Assembly: GCA_036872755.1 (NCBI GenBank)
Contig: JAVHNS010000009.1
Span: 124,001 to 188,000 of the forward strand
Direction: 5' to 3'
DNA from: Orbilia blumenaviensis
Lineage: Eukaryota; Ascomycota; Orbiliomycetes; Orbiliales; Orbiliaceae
Length of the DNA: 64,000 bases
Numbering within the stretch: position 1 is the first letter of the stretch; each line of letters opens with the position of its first letter. Under the pieces are notes generated by a model, which saw only the letters and a program-made list of their open reading frames with translations, did not search any database and was not told the DNA's origin. The position numbers were made by a program, and so were the translations under genes. This document shows positions 1-11,722 of the stretch, one piece after another.

Positions 1-453
1 TTCCTCCTCCTCCTCCTCCTCCTCCTCCACAACCTCATCCTCCTCCTCCTCCTCCTCCTCCTCCTCCTCCTCCTCAACCTCACCCATCAATTAGGACAAT
101 CCCTTCTTCTTTTTTCTTTTCCTGTTCTTTTCTTTTTTTGGTTGCCTTTCTCTCTCTCTTTTCTCTTCTCTATAATCGTAATCAAGTATCTTCTCAAGTA
201 CACTTACTTGCTTGCTTTCTTCCTTGCGAAGCTATCTCGCTTCCAAATCCCCAAATCCACGATTCGGCAACCAAGCGGTGCTTTCTTCCTCTCGCCAGGA
301 TCGAATGTCAGCCTGCATCCTTCCCACCACCTTTCTGGACCCGTCCGCCTTGATATCGACAAAATCCATCATTGTTCCTCCTCAGACAGCCCTTGGAACC
401 AATAAAACGGTATCACCAGCCGTTAATGCTCTCACGACTCGACTCCCTCAAAC
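1..453. promoter_or_regulatory. TCC-repeat and pyrimidine-rich upstream region of the J-domain gene
   Basis: The first ~75 bases are an imperfect (TCC)n microsatellite broken by AACCTCA-type interruptions. A T/C-rich stretch runs on to about 180. Pyrimidine tracts of this kind are common in filamentous ascomycete promoters and 5' leaders. No convincing coding region is seen before the ATG at 454; open frames here begin at other codons and lack family resemblance. The transcription start cannot be placed from sequence. Confidence 0.5.
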
Positions 454-3400
454 ATGCCGAGGGAAGACGTGACTATTGATCACTATGCGGCTCTCGAGGT
501 CTCCACTGCTGCCACCTCTGACGAAATAAAAAAGCAGTTTCGGAAACTTGGTATGGTTCACGCTATCTACGTTGCTCGACCGTACTAACAACTCTGTCCA
601 GCTTTGAAATATCACCCCGACAGGAACCCTGGCCGCGAGGCTGAGTTTAACGCGAAGTTTCAACAGATCCAAGCTGCCCACGAACTTCTAACGGACCCTG
701 GAAGACGAAAACTTTACGATCGCTCCAGGTTCCACTACAATGGCACTGGTAAACCCAGGCCTGACCGATACGACGCTACCACTCCTTCAAACGAATCACC
801 TGCCTCCTCTCGAAAATACACCACCACCACCGCACATAGGTCTGCCTTCGCCGCAAACACTCGGCCCAGCGATGCACAATTCTCAGCCAAGTCTCAATGG
901 GATCACGCCTCTCGTACGTACACACCAGGTGGGGCGTCGGCCTGGAAGGCAGCACAGGAAAGATGGCAACGTAGCTCTCGTGAAATACCCCGCACGCCTA
1001 AGAAAACCCGTGAGAATCCATATGCCACTGCGGATCCCGAGCCTCCCTCCGCAACCGAATCGACCTACAGGTCATATAAAGACGACGGGCTGGGAGCCTC
1101 CGGGGGCAAGAAGCCCACGAGACACGGTTTTTTCGGTGACCGGAATCCGCGCGAAAAAGAATGGATGGAATCTAACCCGGAGCACAAATCTGGAGGGAGT
1201 CACAACCGACGGAGTGGTGGGATATGGGAAGCAAAATCTTCATCCGAAGAAGATATCCCCCGTCAATCCACATTCTATGCATTTACCCCCCGAACCCGTT
1301 TAAGAACAAACCTTAGAGATACCAGTCCGGATAGGCCGAGTACACGTGGAAATGGCCACCAGAACGGCTATTCGGCGAAACTAAGGACGGCAAGTCCGTC
1401 CGAGCCGTCGGTATCGCCGCAGCGTTTTGGGGCCTTTACAAGGCCCCCGCCGATGCGTGATCCAAAGGAGCACGGCGAACAGACGGCACCTGGCCAAGAT
1501 CGACGGAAAAGTGGTTCGTCGGTGGGCTTGGAAGGTACCGAAAGGCGGAAATTTTCCTATCTTTTCAACGAAGATGGGCTTCGGAGACCCCACCGTTCAA
1601 TGAAGCAAACGACGGGCAGCGATCATGATGGGGAGGACGAGTTTTTCCCGAAAAACCGGGGTGTACCGCAACGACAATCATACCCGTCCTCGCGACGCAA
1701 TACCTTGGACCGGGACAATGTCCCATCGAAAGGGTTGGGAGGGGATCGGGGTAACCCCGCCCCAAAACACTCAGAACGGCAACGTTTTAGTGGGCATTCA
1801 TATGGGAAGTCCGAGGGTACGTGTCAAATCACCACCTAACTTCAGTGATAAATCTTAGTTCTGTGAAAAGCTGACCTGTTCCGTAGATTTCCAAACACCG
1901 CTAAACTCTTTCAAATCGTATGCTCCCCCCGCAACATCATACTTGGAATTTGCCTAACTATTGCCTACTTAAGGTTCGAGACAAATGCATCGTCACCCAT
2001 CGGCTTCTCTGAAAGCCCCCCAAAGGAAGAACCCAAGCCCAACTCCTTCTCTCCCTCGGACTGGAATACCGTATTCAGCGGTTCCGATAATATCTTTGCG
2101 CCGCCCGCCCGAAAGGGCCCGCAAAGTCCACGCAAAACCCCGGCGGTACCCAAAATACAAACCAATTTCGGTCCCGGCGGCGTGCGTCTCAATTTCTCCC
2201 GACCGCGGCCGACTTCTTCGTCTGGGGAATCACCTAAGGCATCTAAAAATGCGGGCGCTGATGACTTATCACCTCAAGTGGGGCCAGCGAAATCACATGA
2301 GCATGCCACTAATTCTCGCGGCCCTGATGCCTTTCCAAGAAATGCCTTCGTTTTCGAGGATTGGCATAAGGCATTCTCTGAAACCAACCCTTTTGACATC
2401 AATCCATCCAACCAGCATGCATCGGGGTCAGCTGCAAGATCGACTTCAAAACAGCGCAAAACCGCCACGGCGAAGCGAAGCGCCGGATCTTTCACGACTC
2501 AAAAGGCGCCTGCCACAGATGGCTATCAAAGCAATGCGGGTAGCTCTGCATCAATAACACCTACTGAAAAAAATGCATGCCCTCCGCAGAATGAGGAGCC
2601 GCCTGCCCCAAGGGATGCAAGCTTGGATGCGAATTTGGATGCGAACTTAGATGCGAACACGAGCATCCCCTCCCCTATCGCCATGGATATTGATACTCCG
2701 CAAAAGAGCCCTACCGCTACCCCAACAGCCCCCGTTACCCCCATAAGGCAGAAGCCCTCAACCTCGAAGAACCCACCAACAGCCCATAGTCCTGCTGTTT
2801 CTGAAGAGGACCCAGTTTCTCCCATCAGAGGTGATGGCGTCCCTATTTCTCCGTTGAGGTCTGACGAGATTCCGCAAAGAGACAATGCGGCCAGCGAACC
2901 GCCATCACTCGGCCTTCCTGCAGATGCGCCCCCTTCACGCTCAAAGGTCGGGGACGCTCCCAGAGGGTCAATTTTCCCAGACCTTGAGAACCTCCGTCAT
3001 GTTGAACCCTTGTCCTACAATGCTACCAATGGATTAAATAACCACTGGCAGAGCATGCGAGATAACTTACCGTTCGAGTCCAAGGCAGCCCCGTTCGTCC
3101 GACTATCACCAGCACCAGAGCCTCCTCAGAAGACTCTCAATGTTCCGAAGCCACCTGAAGCGCCTACACCTCCAATTGATGTCTCCTTAACATCCTATGA
3201 TAAATATTGTGCTCAGATGACCGTGTATCAAGCTCACTGGAATGAGTACAACGGAAAAATCGTCAATCATCTAAGAGCCCGCCTTGACGCAGATATTCTT
3301 CAGTGCGCGCAAAACAAAGGCTTCGCTACTGGGACCAGCTCGGAGCCACAAACCGGAATACAGCTCGATTTGAGGCAAACGGTGAAGGCCCTCGCGGAAT

Positions 3401-3516
3401 TGGATGAGGATAGGAAAATCCGCGCCGAGTGGGATACTGCCATCAGTATGCACATAAAGGCACTAATGCAGTGGAAGTCTTACCTCGGGAACCTTGAGGT
3501 TGCAGGCTTCGCATAG
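454..3516 (+). CDS. J-domain (Hsp40/DnaJ-type) protein with long disordered tail
   Basis: Predicted join(454..550, 602..1816, 1887..1917, 1974..3516), 961 aa. Residues ~7-70 are a J domain: 'DHYAALEVS', then 'KKQFRKLALKYHPDRNPG' with the intact HPD tripeptide that stimulates Hsp70 ATPase, then 'AHELLTDPGRRKLYDR'. The first intron splits the codon before ALKYHPD. No zinc-finger or substrate-binding DnaJ domain follows. The rest is a Ser/Pro/Arg-rich, probably disordered region, including a four-fold LDAN repeat near 2620-2660. A more ordered, helix-rich C-terminus lies at about 3000-3500. The third exon is only 31 nt, but it is needed to keep frame (phase 1 in, phase 2 out). It may be a specialised co-chaperone; the client and location are unknown. 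The HPD motif and J fold are secure, the role is not. Confidence 0.85.
2617..2658 (+). repeat. 12-bp in-frame tandem repeat encoding LDAN units
   Basis: Within the J-domain gene, near-identical 12-bp units (like TTGGATGCGAAT) are repeated in tandem and encode DASLDANLDANLDANTS. The copies differ by third-position changes. It sits in a disordered part of the protein, so copy number could vary between isolates. Confidence 0.75.
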
Positions 3517-3876
3517 TTGTCTCGTTTTCCCGGCCGCAGATGTCAACAATCCTTAAGTTTCATAGACCATGTTGCAATTTTTATATGCGCAGGACATCGC
3601 TTTTATTCTAACCTCTACTTATTACAAACTAATTTTGCAGTTCACCACGATTGTCATCTCATCTTTTTCACGAAGATACCCCCCAATGCGTCCTTTTACA
3701 TTACTTATGCCCTTTTTTCTTGCATTTTACGGTGTCCGCGACTGCTTAGCACCCATTGCGTGTTTGAACCTTAGCTATCAAATACTCATTATTGGCTGTA
3801 GAAATTTGCTTTGTCCATTGCTCCTTCGTTAAGTAGCCACGGAAGCTTAGCGATCCCCAATTGAATCTAAATGGCA
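3517..3876. other. Convergent 3' intergenic region
   Basis: This 360-bp gap separates the ends of the J-domain gene (+) and HIS5 (-). It is AT-rich with T runs and must carry both 3' UTRs and poly(A) sites. I see no credible gene. Confidence 0.5.
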
Positions 3877-5304
3877 TCATGGGATTTCTCGGAATACTTC
3901 TTCTAGCTTTGCTAAAAGCTTTGTCGTTTCCTGCTCTGTACCAATTGTGATCCTCAAACATCCTGTACAGCCTAGCTCGTTCCCACGGTATCGAACGACG
4001 ATCCCCTTCGTCTCTGCTAGTTGCGAGTACACTGCCTGAGCCGTTTTGTTGTCTGGTCGTCCATCGAGAGATTTAGGTCGATCAAGCATTTCGACCAGCA
4101 GAAAATTAGCATCATACCCTCCTAGGAACCTCCCAATCCGCGAAATTTGTGGCAGTTCCCGGACCAATCTCTCCCTTTGTTGGATTATCAACTCTCGGTG
4201 CGATCTCATAACCTCGAGGCCCGGTTTTGAAACAGCCTGTATCGCGAGCGCCGATGTCAAAGATGATATATTATATGGTGCCTTAAGGTTGTTGAGAAGA
4301 CGCGCAATCCCGGAAGGCGCAAACGCAAGCCCTAGCCTAAGATCGTGAGTACATATAGCTTGAACCTAACTGTAGCAGGGACATACCGTATACCCGCCAT
4401 GCCGAAAGCCTTAGACAACGTTTGCATGACTACTAGATTCGGGTAGTCGTTTACCCAATGCGCAAGACTTTCTTTGTTGCCTGCGAAGTCTATATATGCT
4501 TCATCGAGGACAATTACACCGTTCCAATTATATTCGAGGAGGGTTTTTAGCCGAACAGGATCTACAAGTTTTCCTGTTGGGTTTCCTGGCGAGCAAATAT
4601 AGGCCAATTTTATCCGAGGGTCGTCCTTCAGCTTTGCTTGGATTTTAGTTGGCTGGATATCGAAGCTCGGAGCTTCGCCTTCAACTTCTAGCGGTATTTT
4701 TACGACTTCGACATCATTAACTTGAGCTGCAACGGTATACATCCCATAAGTGGGAGGGCAGACGAGAATTTTATCAACACCTGGGACACAAAAGCATCGG
4801 ATCAGGCTATCGATTGCTTCATCAGAGCCCACCCCAATGAAAAGATTGTCTGGTTTTAATGCCGTCGAGGAGTCTGCTGACTGTCGAAGGTCGCACAAAA
4901 GCTGTTTTAGCTCGATTTGGTGCCTAATCACCTCCCATCAGAAATCATGTATCATTATTTAAGAAACTGGCGTGGTAGTCTTCAGAACGACTGAGCCTGA
5001 CTAGAGACAACCTACGGATCCGGATATCTATTGAGACCAGCAAGCCTTAAGGTACTTTCGCCAGCCTCGTGATTGGTCGATAGGTCCACTGAAAGTGATG
5101 GACCGTACGAATTTTCGTTCGCATCCAAAAGAGTATTGGTACCGTCATCTTTGTAGTCACTATTGCACAAGGGTCGGGGTTAGCTGGCCGGTTCTTATGA
5201 TAAAGGTGAAACTGAAAAACAGACTCTCTAGCGCATCGGTACGGCTGCAGAGCGATTATGTTTGGCCTGGCACAGGTTTCGAGGTTAAATGCAACACTCC
5301 CCAT
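3877..5304 (-). CDS. HIS5: Histidinol-phosphate aminotransferase
   Basis: Predicted complement(join(3877..4336, 4387..4923, 5016..5159, 5225..5304)), 406 aa, the usual family length. It is a PLP-dependent class-II aminotransferase converting imidazole-acetol phosphate to histidinol phosphate in histidine synthesis. Diagnostic stretches after splicing are 'LLDANENSYGPS' near the N-terminus, 'GSDEAIDSLIRCFC', 'CSPGNPTGK', 'VLDEAYIDFAG' and the PLP-lysine segment 'MQTLSKAFGMAGIRLG'. Both the 'ARDDYKDDGTN' junction and the 'GIRLGLAFAP' junction read correctly only after removing GT...AG introns. The start ATG at 5304 gives MGSVAFNLETCARPNI, which matches family N-termini. The enzyme is expected in the cytosol. 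A TGACTCA element ~214 bp upstream suggests cross-pathway (Gcn4/CpcA) control. Confidence 0.95.
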
Positions 5305-5897
5305 TGTTGGTTTTGAGGAATCCAGTTCGGAGGCTCGCTGGTTGTTTGAGGTTTAGAACTTTAGCGATTATTGCCCGTTACTTTATAGACAACCCATGTA
5401 GCGTGTTCGGCGCCGTTTTCAAGTCCGAATACGGAGAAACATTAGGAGTCATTTACTAAGTATGTATGTTGTACCGGGAAGAGAAGGGAAGAAGATGCGA
5501 ATATTAAAGCGAGCAGCTGAGTCACCAAGCGCCACAGTATATTGAACTAGTTATTTTAAGTACTTAGTATACAAATATTGAAAAAGACTGGTTTATTGTG
5601 AACCAATCCCAACACCAACGCAGAAGTGGTATACACTTGAACATCATAGGCGTAGCCGGGTTCTGAGGATAATAGCAACTTTATGTTAAGCGCACCGTTT
5701 TTAACCCTTTCTCCGTTTTTATGCGGTGGAGTTTAGATGTAAAGACGAGGAAACAGGGAGGATAAAGAGCAGGGGCAGGAGGGGGGGGGGAGGACGATGC
5801 CAAATAAAACCCGGTATTGAAATCATTAATCAACACCTTGATCCATGCCTATTGTCCTTAAATCAGCTCCATTTTGTAAAACCGTAAATCGAGATAT
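5305..5897. other. HIS5 promoter / NMA111 3' flank
   Basis: This gap of about 590 bp lies between two minus-strand genes. It contains the CpcA-like site described separately and a G-run near 5780-5791. No gene-like ORF is seen. Confidence 0.5.
5516..5526 (-). promoter_or_regulatory. Gcn4/CpcA-type element upstream of HIS5
   Basis: The + strand carries TGAGTCA at 5518-5524, which reads GTGACTCAG on the HIS5 strand. This matches RTGACTCA of the Gcn4/CpcA consensus (RTGACTCAY) except at the last base. It lies ~214 bp before the HIS5 ATG. A weaker partial match (ATGACTCC on the minus strand) lies near 5445-5452. Histidine-pathway genes are classic targets of this bZIP regulator. The 7-mer alone is expected several times per 64 kb by chance (another copy is at ~18160), so position is the main argument. 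Confidence 0.5.
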
Positions 5898-8800
5898 CTA
5901 CGTACTGTCACTAAGGATTCCCGTATCTAATCCCGAGTGTGGTTTTCCGTGTTCATAGGTTACACGGCGCCAACCACAAACCTCTGAAGGGTCCTTGATA
6001 AATTCCATTGTGGGAAACTAGAAGCGAGGTATGAGATAATGTTAGGGAATACCGATGGGGCGAGGTACTAACGTAGTGCTCGTTCTTTTTCATTGTAATT
6101 ACGAACGGTACATTATCGAAGGTGATAACACGAAGCCGGAAGTCTGCAAAAACATTTAGGTTAGTCGTTTATGCCCAAGTGGGAAAGGCACTATTTGCTG
6201 TCAACTCACAAGTATTGTCAGGGATTTTAGAGACCTCCTTCAGGAACGTATCTAAATCCGGTGTTGGGACCCCATTCACTGCTAGGACGAAATTTGTGGG
6301 CACCAATTGGTACTGAAACGCTGGCGATCCCCGCGACTGTCCATAACCAGTTGAGACATGTCAGCCGCCGCGAAATTATGTAGGAATTAGTTAACTTACC
6401 CGAGCAGAAACATAGACCTCTGAGTGCATATGACTGATCTGTTGTCGAACAGCGTGATGTGGCCGGTGTAGAACCGCCCCGCAAAAGACAACTACCCGAT
6501 TAGTCTCAATGTCACTGGTTGTAACCGTTGGAACCTTTATGCTGAGCTCCTCGCAATTACGGACGACATGTATATCAAGTTCATCGTGATCATACATGAC
6601 ATCTAAATCGGATATTCGCGTCATAATTTTCCCATTAAGGGTGAGAATGAGATCTCCCTCTTCTAGAGTCTGCACTGGACCGCAAGATACCTTCCTAACA
6701 ATAAACAGCTGGTGTCTCTGTGGGTTGTCCTGTTCTACTTTTCTAATCCAGGCCTCAGATACGCCCATAACACGGGCCTGGCTCATCTGAATCGTGTGCA
6801 GTTCGACGTCCAGTATCCTGAGGTTCGGGATCTGCCCTTTTTGGATTTGTCGGATAACGGGTAATATTGTGGGTGTTGACAAACCAAGATGATATTCGAT
6901 ATCCTTAGAACCGTGGGCGCGATCTCCGAGATAAGTTAACCACAGTGCCTGAACAGTGCCATCTTCATCGGCAAGCACCCCACTTGCACATTGAGCGCTT
7001 AAACTTGTGTCAACAGTGATCGCGTCTAAGTTGATCGCTCGATAACGGGGGGCCATCGAGTTTGCCGGGATCGCGACGGTGGTAATGTCTGTGATCGTCG
7101 TCTTTGTCGTCACCACACGGAAATTGTGATTAAATCCAAAAAACACGGTTGAAGATCCCTGGCGCACGCTTTCGGTGCTAAGTTTGGCAGACCTGACCGG
7201 GGCTTGCACAAGTGCAGGATCGTACTGGACGACGGCATAGTTTTGTAGTGGGTGCAAAAATACTACCTTTCCTGGTACGACAACGGATTCGGCGATGGTC
7301 AGAGTCAGGTCGCAGAGGTCATACGGGACGAATGCTCGCGATACTACTACCAAGCCCTTTTCGTGGTCGACAACAACCCCAAACCCAACCTAAAGCAGTT
7401 AGTATTAGCCCTCATGGACAACACTGATGGTTATAAGACCTTACCTTTCTAGGGAGAGGATAGCCGTCGATCTTCAGGGGCATTTCACAAGCTATGCGGA
7501 CGAAGCTTCTGACCAGATCAGATGCTCCCGCGAACCCAGGATTGTCCAGCGTCACAAATTGTGCAGACATTGGCTGAAGGGGTTTAGGCGGTAATGCATC
7601 TGCAATTTCTTTAAAGTCCCAAAGTCCGGTAGAATCTGGGAAAGGTGAAAATGTCAAAAAGGATGGAATGATTTTCTGCGGGTGTGGGTTGGGACCTACC
7701 ATTTCTGATTGCCATTCTCATCTTAGATGTCCAATGTCGGTCGATTTGTAATATAGAAGTGTTAAGCGTATGTAGATCTCGCAGGTGTCTATATGTTACG
7801 ACGACTCTCGATCGGTCTTTCAAACGTGTCAGCTGGGCGTAGGCAGTTTGTTTCTAATCGTTTCATACCTGGTATGTTTTTCATGACGCTTATGAAAGTT
7901 TCGAGGTCAGGAGTTCTCTCGTTGTCCACAGACTAAGACTGTTAGTTTTGAAAAGCCAGCGTCCAGGAATCTAGGAGCGTTCATCATACTGCAATAATCC
8001 ATCCTTTATCAGAACCATCGAATCTAAAGGTGCCAGCGGGCTCCGAAACATAGACACCCTTCACAGGTATTGCGTATAGCCTTGCAAGTTGGTATGATAG
8101 GTCATGGAACGAGGCCCCACAAACAGTAAGGAATCGGTCCGGCGTAACCGCGTGAAGGTCACCAACACTGAGTTCCACTTCGATGTCTTGGCCTCCTCGT
8201 TGGAGGAGTAATTTGATGCTACTTCCAACGTTACTGTCTAGGATATCGTCCAGCCGAACAAATTTAGTGATTAATTCGTCGTTGATTTTGATGAGAATGT
8301 CTCCTTCCTGAACACGTAGATTAGAGTTGTGAGAATTTATTAACTTGAATACAGGATATGGAAGTCCCTACCTCAATTGACTTATACCCTGGCCCCCCTG
8401 GTAATACTGTTTCTGCAACCAGCATCCCTATTTCTTTCGGGAAATCCTGCCGGATGGCAGCTTCCCATGGAGGTGTTAGCCCGAGACGGCGGCATTCATC
8501 AAAAGGTTTGATTAGCCATTGGGTCTGTATTGTGCCGCGAGCAACAGCCTCGTTGCCCTGAATACACTGAAGCGCCCGAAGTGGGCGATCCAGTGGTAAG
8601 AAATAATCAGTGGCCGCTAAAGTTCTCAAATTAGTACAGCGAAGGGTCAAAGGTAAAAAGATTACAGGTAACATATCCAGCACCTTCAGTACTTCCGCCC
8701 GCTTGTAGGGCAACCGCGAAACCATCCACATTTACTACTGGAGACCCAGAACTTCCCCCGCTTGCCGAAGCTGCCGCTTGAATGTAGTTGGTATCTAGCA

Positions 8801-9670
8801 GGTGTCAGAAACTATGAACTGACTTGACATGGTATCAATCTGTACACTTACTGAAATCATTATATCCATCACCATAGTCTGGTGCATTCCTGTCCGTCCT
8901 ACTGATGACACCAGATAGGATGCTAAGTTTTTCTCCAGCATCGTTCCCGACCACTCTTATTTCGACACCAACCCCTGAAATTGATGTATGTTAGCAATTC
9001 ATACTACTAGTGGCGTTGGGGGTTCAACATACTCGCAAGGTCGGGTCGAAGCGTAAGCTCTCCAACTTCCATGTACTTGATCTTCGAAGGGTCGAACTTT
9101 AGGATACCAAAATCGTGAACAGGATCACGATACACAGGGTATACATCGCACTACCGAGACCAACAAGTTAGCATTGAGGTCGACCCTTTTAGATAAGTTG
9201 TGATTAATCAACATTACCTCTTCATGGTTGTCAAAGACACAATACCCCCAAAACGGGCCAGCACAAGCGACGTGCCTGTTGGTGAGGATCAACCCCCTGA
9301 CTTTGTCAACAACAAAGCCAGTTGCCTCACTCGTAACTGCAGGGTCAGCATCGAAGGAACAGGTCTGACAAAATCGTATCGAGACGACATTCCGGACCAC
9401 GGACTCAATGGTTCTCTGCCATTCGACGGAGTCCCCAGTTGAAGCAATATGGGGTACCATTCTTGGTTCTGATTGTGCCTGCTCCAGCGCTGCTAAAAGG
9501 TCTTGCTCTGCCATCATGTTGATATCATCATCAGCATCTTCGTTGTTGTATTCGGCGGTATCTTCGAACTCAATTTCGAAATGGTCGCCTTTCACATGTT
9601 TGCTTGGGCGAATGAACTGCGCTGAGCCGGAGTGCCTCCTCTTACTTCGAGATTCTGCCGTTGCCTCCAT
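5898..9670 (-). CDS. NMA111: Nuclear HtrA-like serine protease (PDZ domains)
   Basis: About nine exons, roughly 1,000 aa. It is a pro-apoptotic nuclear HtrA-family protease with a trypsin-like domain, PDZ domains and a second, degenerate protease-like half. The triad is visible: His in '[17 protein letters not shown]' (exon 9670..9218), Asp in '[15 protein letters not shown]' (exon from 9150), and Ser in '[19 protein letters not shown]' (around 8760). PDZ-like segments include '[13 protein letters not shown]' near 8300 and '[12 protein letters not shown]' near 6640. The second half starts around 7700 with '[17 protein letters not shown]' and includes '[19 protein letters not shown]' near 7350. 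The C-terminus needs two more introns: '...[17 protein letters not shown]...[18 protein letters not shown]...', ending at the TAG at 5898-5900. The start is the ATG at 9670 ([12 protein letters not shown]); the upstream in-frame codon at 9694 is GTG. Confidence 0.93.
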
Positions 9671-10567
9671 TCTCTCCTTTGTTATTCTTCTCACCCCTTT
9701 CTCCCCCGTCCACTATATCGAGAAAAAAACACGGGTTTGTCGTGAGGGTCGAAAGTTAGCGGGTCGGCTACCGGCTTGATAGACTTTGTCTAGCTTTTGA
9801 AGGAGAGGGTCGTCGTCTATGGTATATTCAAATGATCCTTTATGCACACGTGATCCAGCAGGAGATTGTTTTCTCAGGTTGGCAAGCTATATCCTCGAGA
9901 TGTGTACGGGGATCGCAGGTCGATGGCGATGAGGGTGTTCGATCGACGCCCTGATATTTTGATAGATGATGAAAAGGTTAAAGCGTGTAACCAGAACCTG
10001 GCGAGTATCTATCCGGGCTTATTGTTGCCCGTGATTGGGCAGATTCGTATCTCGTGTGGGTATCCGTGGATTGCTCCTTATGAGATGATGGTTTTGTTTG
10101 AAAGGTGAAAGGCGCAGGTGAAGCCTAATCGCGAGAATTGGTAGGCCTGCAGGAAGCTAATAATTCAACACAGCGCCAAGAGAACCTTGCGCAAGGGGAA
10201 TGAAAAAGTCGAAGAGCAGCCATAAGAAGCTTCCACTGGGAGCAAACGTATAAGAGGTAGGTTAGTGCTCCAGGTACTCAACTTACTACTTACTTATGTC
10301 GCGATCGATATATCTTACCTTATATCCAGAATAAACTTACCCACTTATCTACGTTATAAAGATCGTCCACTGCGATAATATATAATTCCCTGATATAAGG
10401 CCGGTGAGTACTTCGGTAAATACTAGGTACGTAGGTACCTACTTACTTCGCAAGTACTATAGAGAAGTATACTTGGGAAGCTATCTGATCTACGTCTTCC
10501 ATACCTCTAATAACTACCTACACACTCAAACACACCCTAGAGTACAGCTGAAAAATCGATATTAAAG
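9671..10567. promoter_or_regulatory. Divergent promoter of NMA111 and DPH5
   Basis: This gap of about 900 bp lies between divergently transcribed genes. It includes a cluster of GGTACC/CTACTTAC-type repeats at about 10420-10500, the same motif family seen in other gaps. The 80-codon frame at 9866-10108 is not credible as a gene. Confidence 0.5.
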
Positions 10568-11565
10568 ATGCTTTACTGCATCGGCTTAGGCCTCAGCGAT
10601 GAGAAGGACATCACAGTCAAGGGCCTCGAGATTGTTCGACAGGCGGAGAGGGTTTACTTGGAAGCCTATACCAGCATCCTCATGGTACCCCGAGAAAAAT
10701 TAGTACGGAAAAGCAAAAACACCGATTCAATCCTCTAAATATCTAGTGTCACATTCTCTAACAATGTTGTGCTTAGGAAAAATTCTACGGTCGCGAAATA
10801 ATCATCGCGGACCGAGAGCTTGTTGAATCCGATAGTGATGCAATTCTGAAGGACGCCGTTTCAACTGATATTGCCTTCCTTGTTGTCGGTGACCCATTCG
10901 GCGCCACTACGCACCTAGATCTATTGCTTAGGGCGCGAAGCCTGCGGATACCGGTAAAGACCATTCATAATGCGTCTATTATGAATGCGGTTGGTGCTTG
11001 TGGCCTCCAGTTGTACAACTTTGGCCAGACCGTGTCCATGGTCTTCTTCACGGAAACCTGGAAGCCGTCGTCCTTTTATGATAAAATTAGGGAAAACGTT
11101 AAAATCGGGCTCCACACCCTAGTTTTATTGGATATCAAGGTCAAAGAGCAGAGCGAGGAAAACCTTGCGAGAGGGCGAAAGATCTATGAGCCACCTCGCT
11201 ATATGACAGTTGCACAATGTGCCAGCCAGATGCTGGCTATTGAAGAAATCCGTCAGGAGGGAGGTTTGTGCCCCACATCTCTCCCTCTCCCCTTAAATGC
11301 CACTGAAAGAATCACATTATACTTACCCAATGTTTTGAGAATAGTGTATAACAAAAATTCGCTAGCGATAGGTATCGCTAGGCTTGGGTCTGACGACCAG
11401 AGTTTCGCTGTAGGGACATTGGAAGATCTCACCAAGGCAGATCTAGGGCCACCACTGCATTCGCTTGTTCTCGTCGGTAACGTTCATGACATGGAAACGG
11501 ATTTTATTAGAGAATATGCTGTTGATGGTGCTAAGTTTGATTCAATGTTTCCGAGGAACGCATAA
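10568..11565 (+). CDS. DPH5: Diphthine methyl ester synthase
   Basis: Predicted join(10568..10702, 10777..11263, 11345..11565), 280 aa, close to the family norm. It is a SAM-dependent tetrapyrrole-methylase-fold enzyme that methylates the modified histidine of elongation factor 2 during diphthamide synthesis in the cytosol. Key wording: N-terminal '[19 protein letters not shown]', '[12 protein letters not shown]', '[20 protein letters not shown]' (SAM-site loop), '[20 protein letters not shown]' and '[14 protein letters not shown]'. The last intron (11264-11344, 81 nt) has no in-frame stop. Unspliced RNA would therefore insert 27 residues, but the spliced '[20 protein letters not shown]' matches the family. 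The ATG at 10568 begins directly with the conserved LYCIGLGL. Confidence 0.95.
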
Positions 11566-11722
11566 ACTAGTTCTCGGGCTTTTGGACCAGTATCATCGCA
11601 GATCCCTTAAACCAAATCTCTAGAGCGAGACCAAAAGGTCGATAAAATCCCTCCAAGCAGACATCTACTACCTATAGCCGCCTCTGGATCCCCCAGAAGA
11701 TCCCAACCGAGGGTACACCGTC

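Noticed and set aside
2526..2885. 119-codon antisense frame inside the J-domain gene
   Set aside because: Opposite strand of a coding repeat (LDAN units); shadow frame.
9671..9694. Upstream in-frame start for NMA111 at 9694
   Set aside because: The codon there is GTG, not ATG. The first ATG in frame is at 9670.
9866..10108. 80-codon frame on + strand between NMA111 and DPH5
   Set aside because: No recognisable wording, no splice continuation, and it lies in a divergent promoter. Most likely chance.
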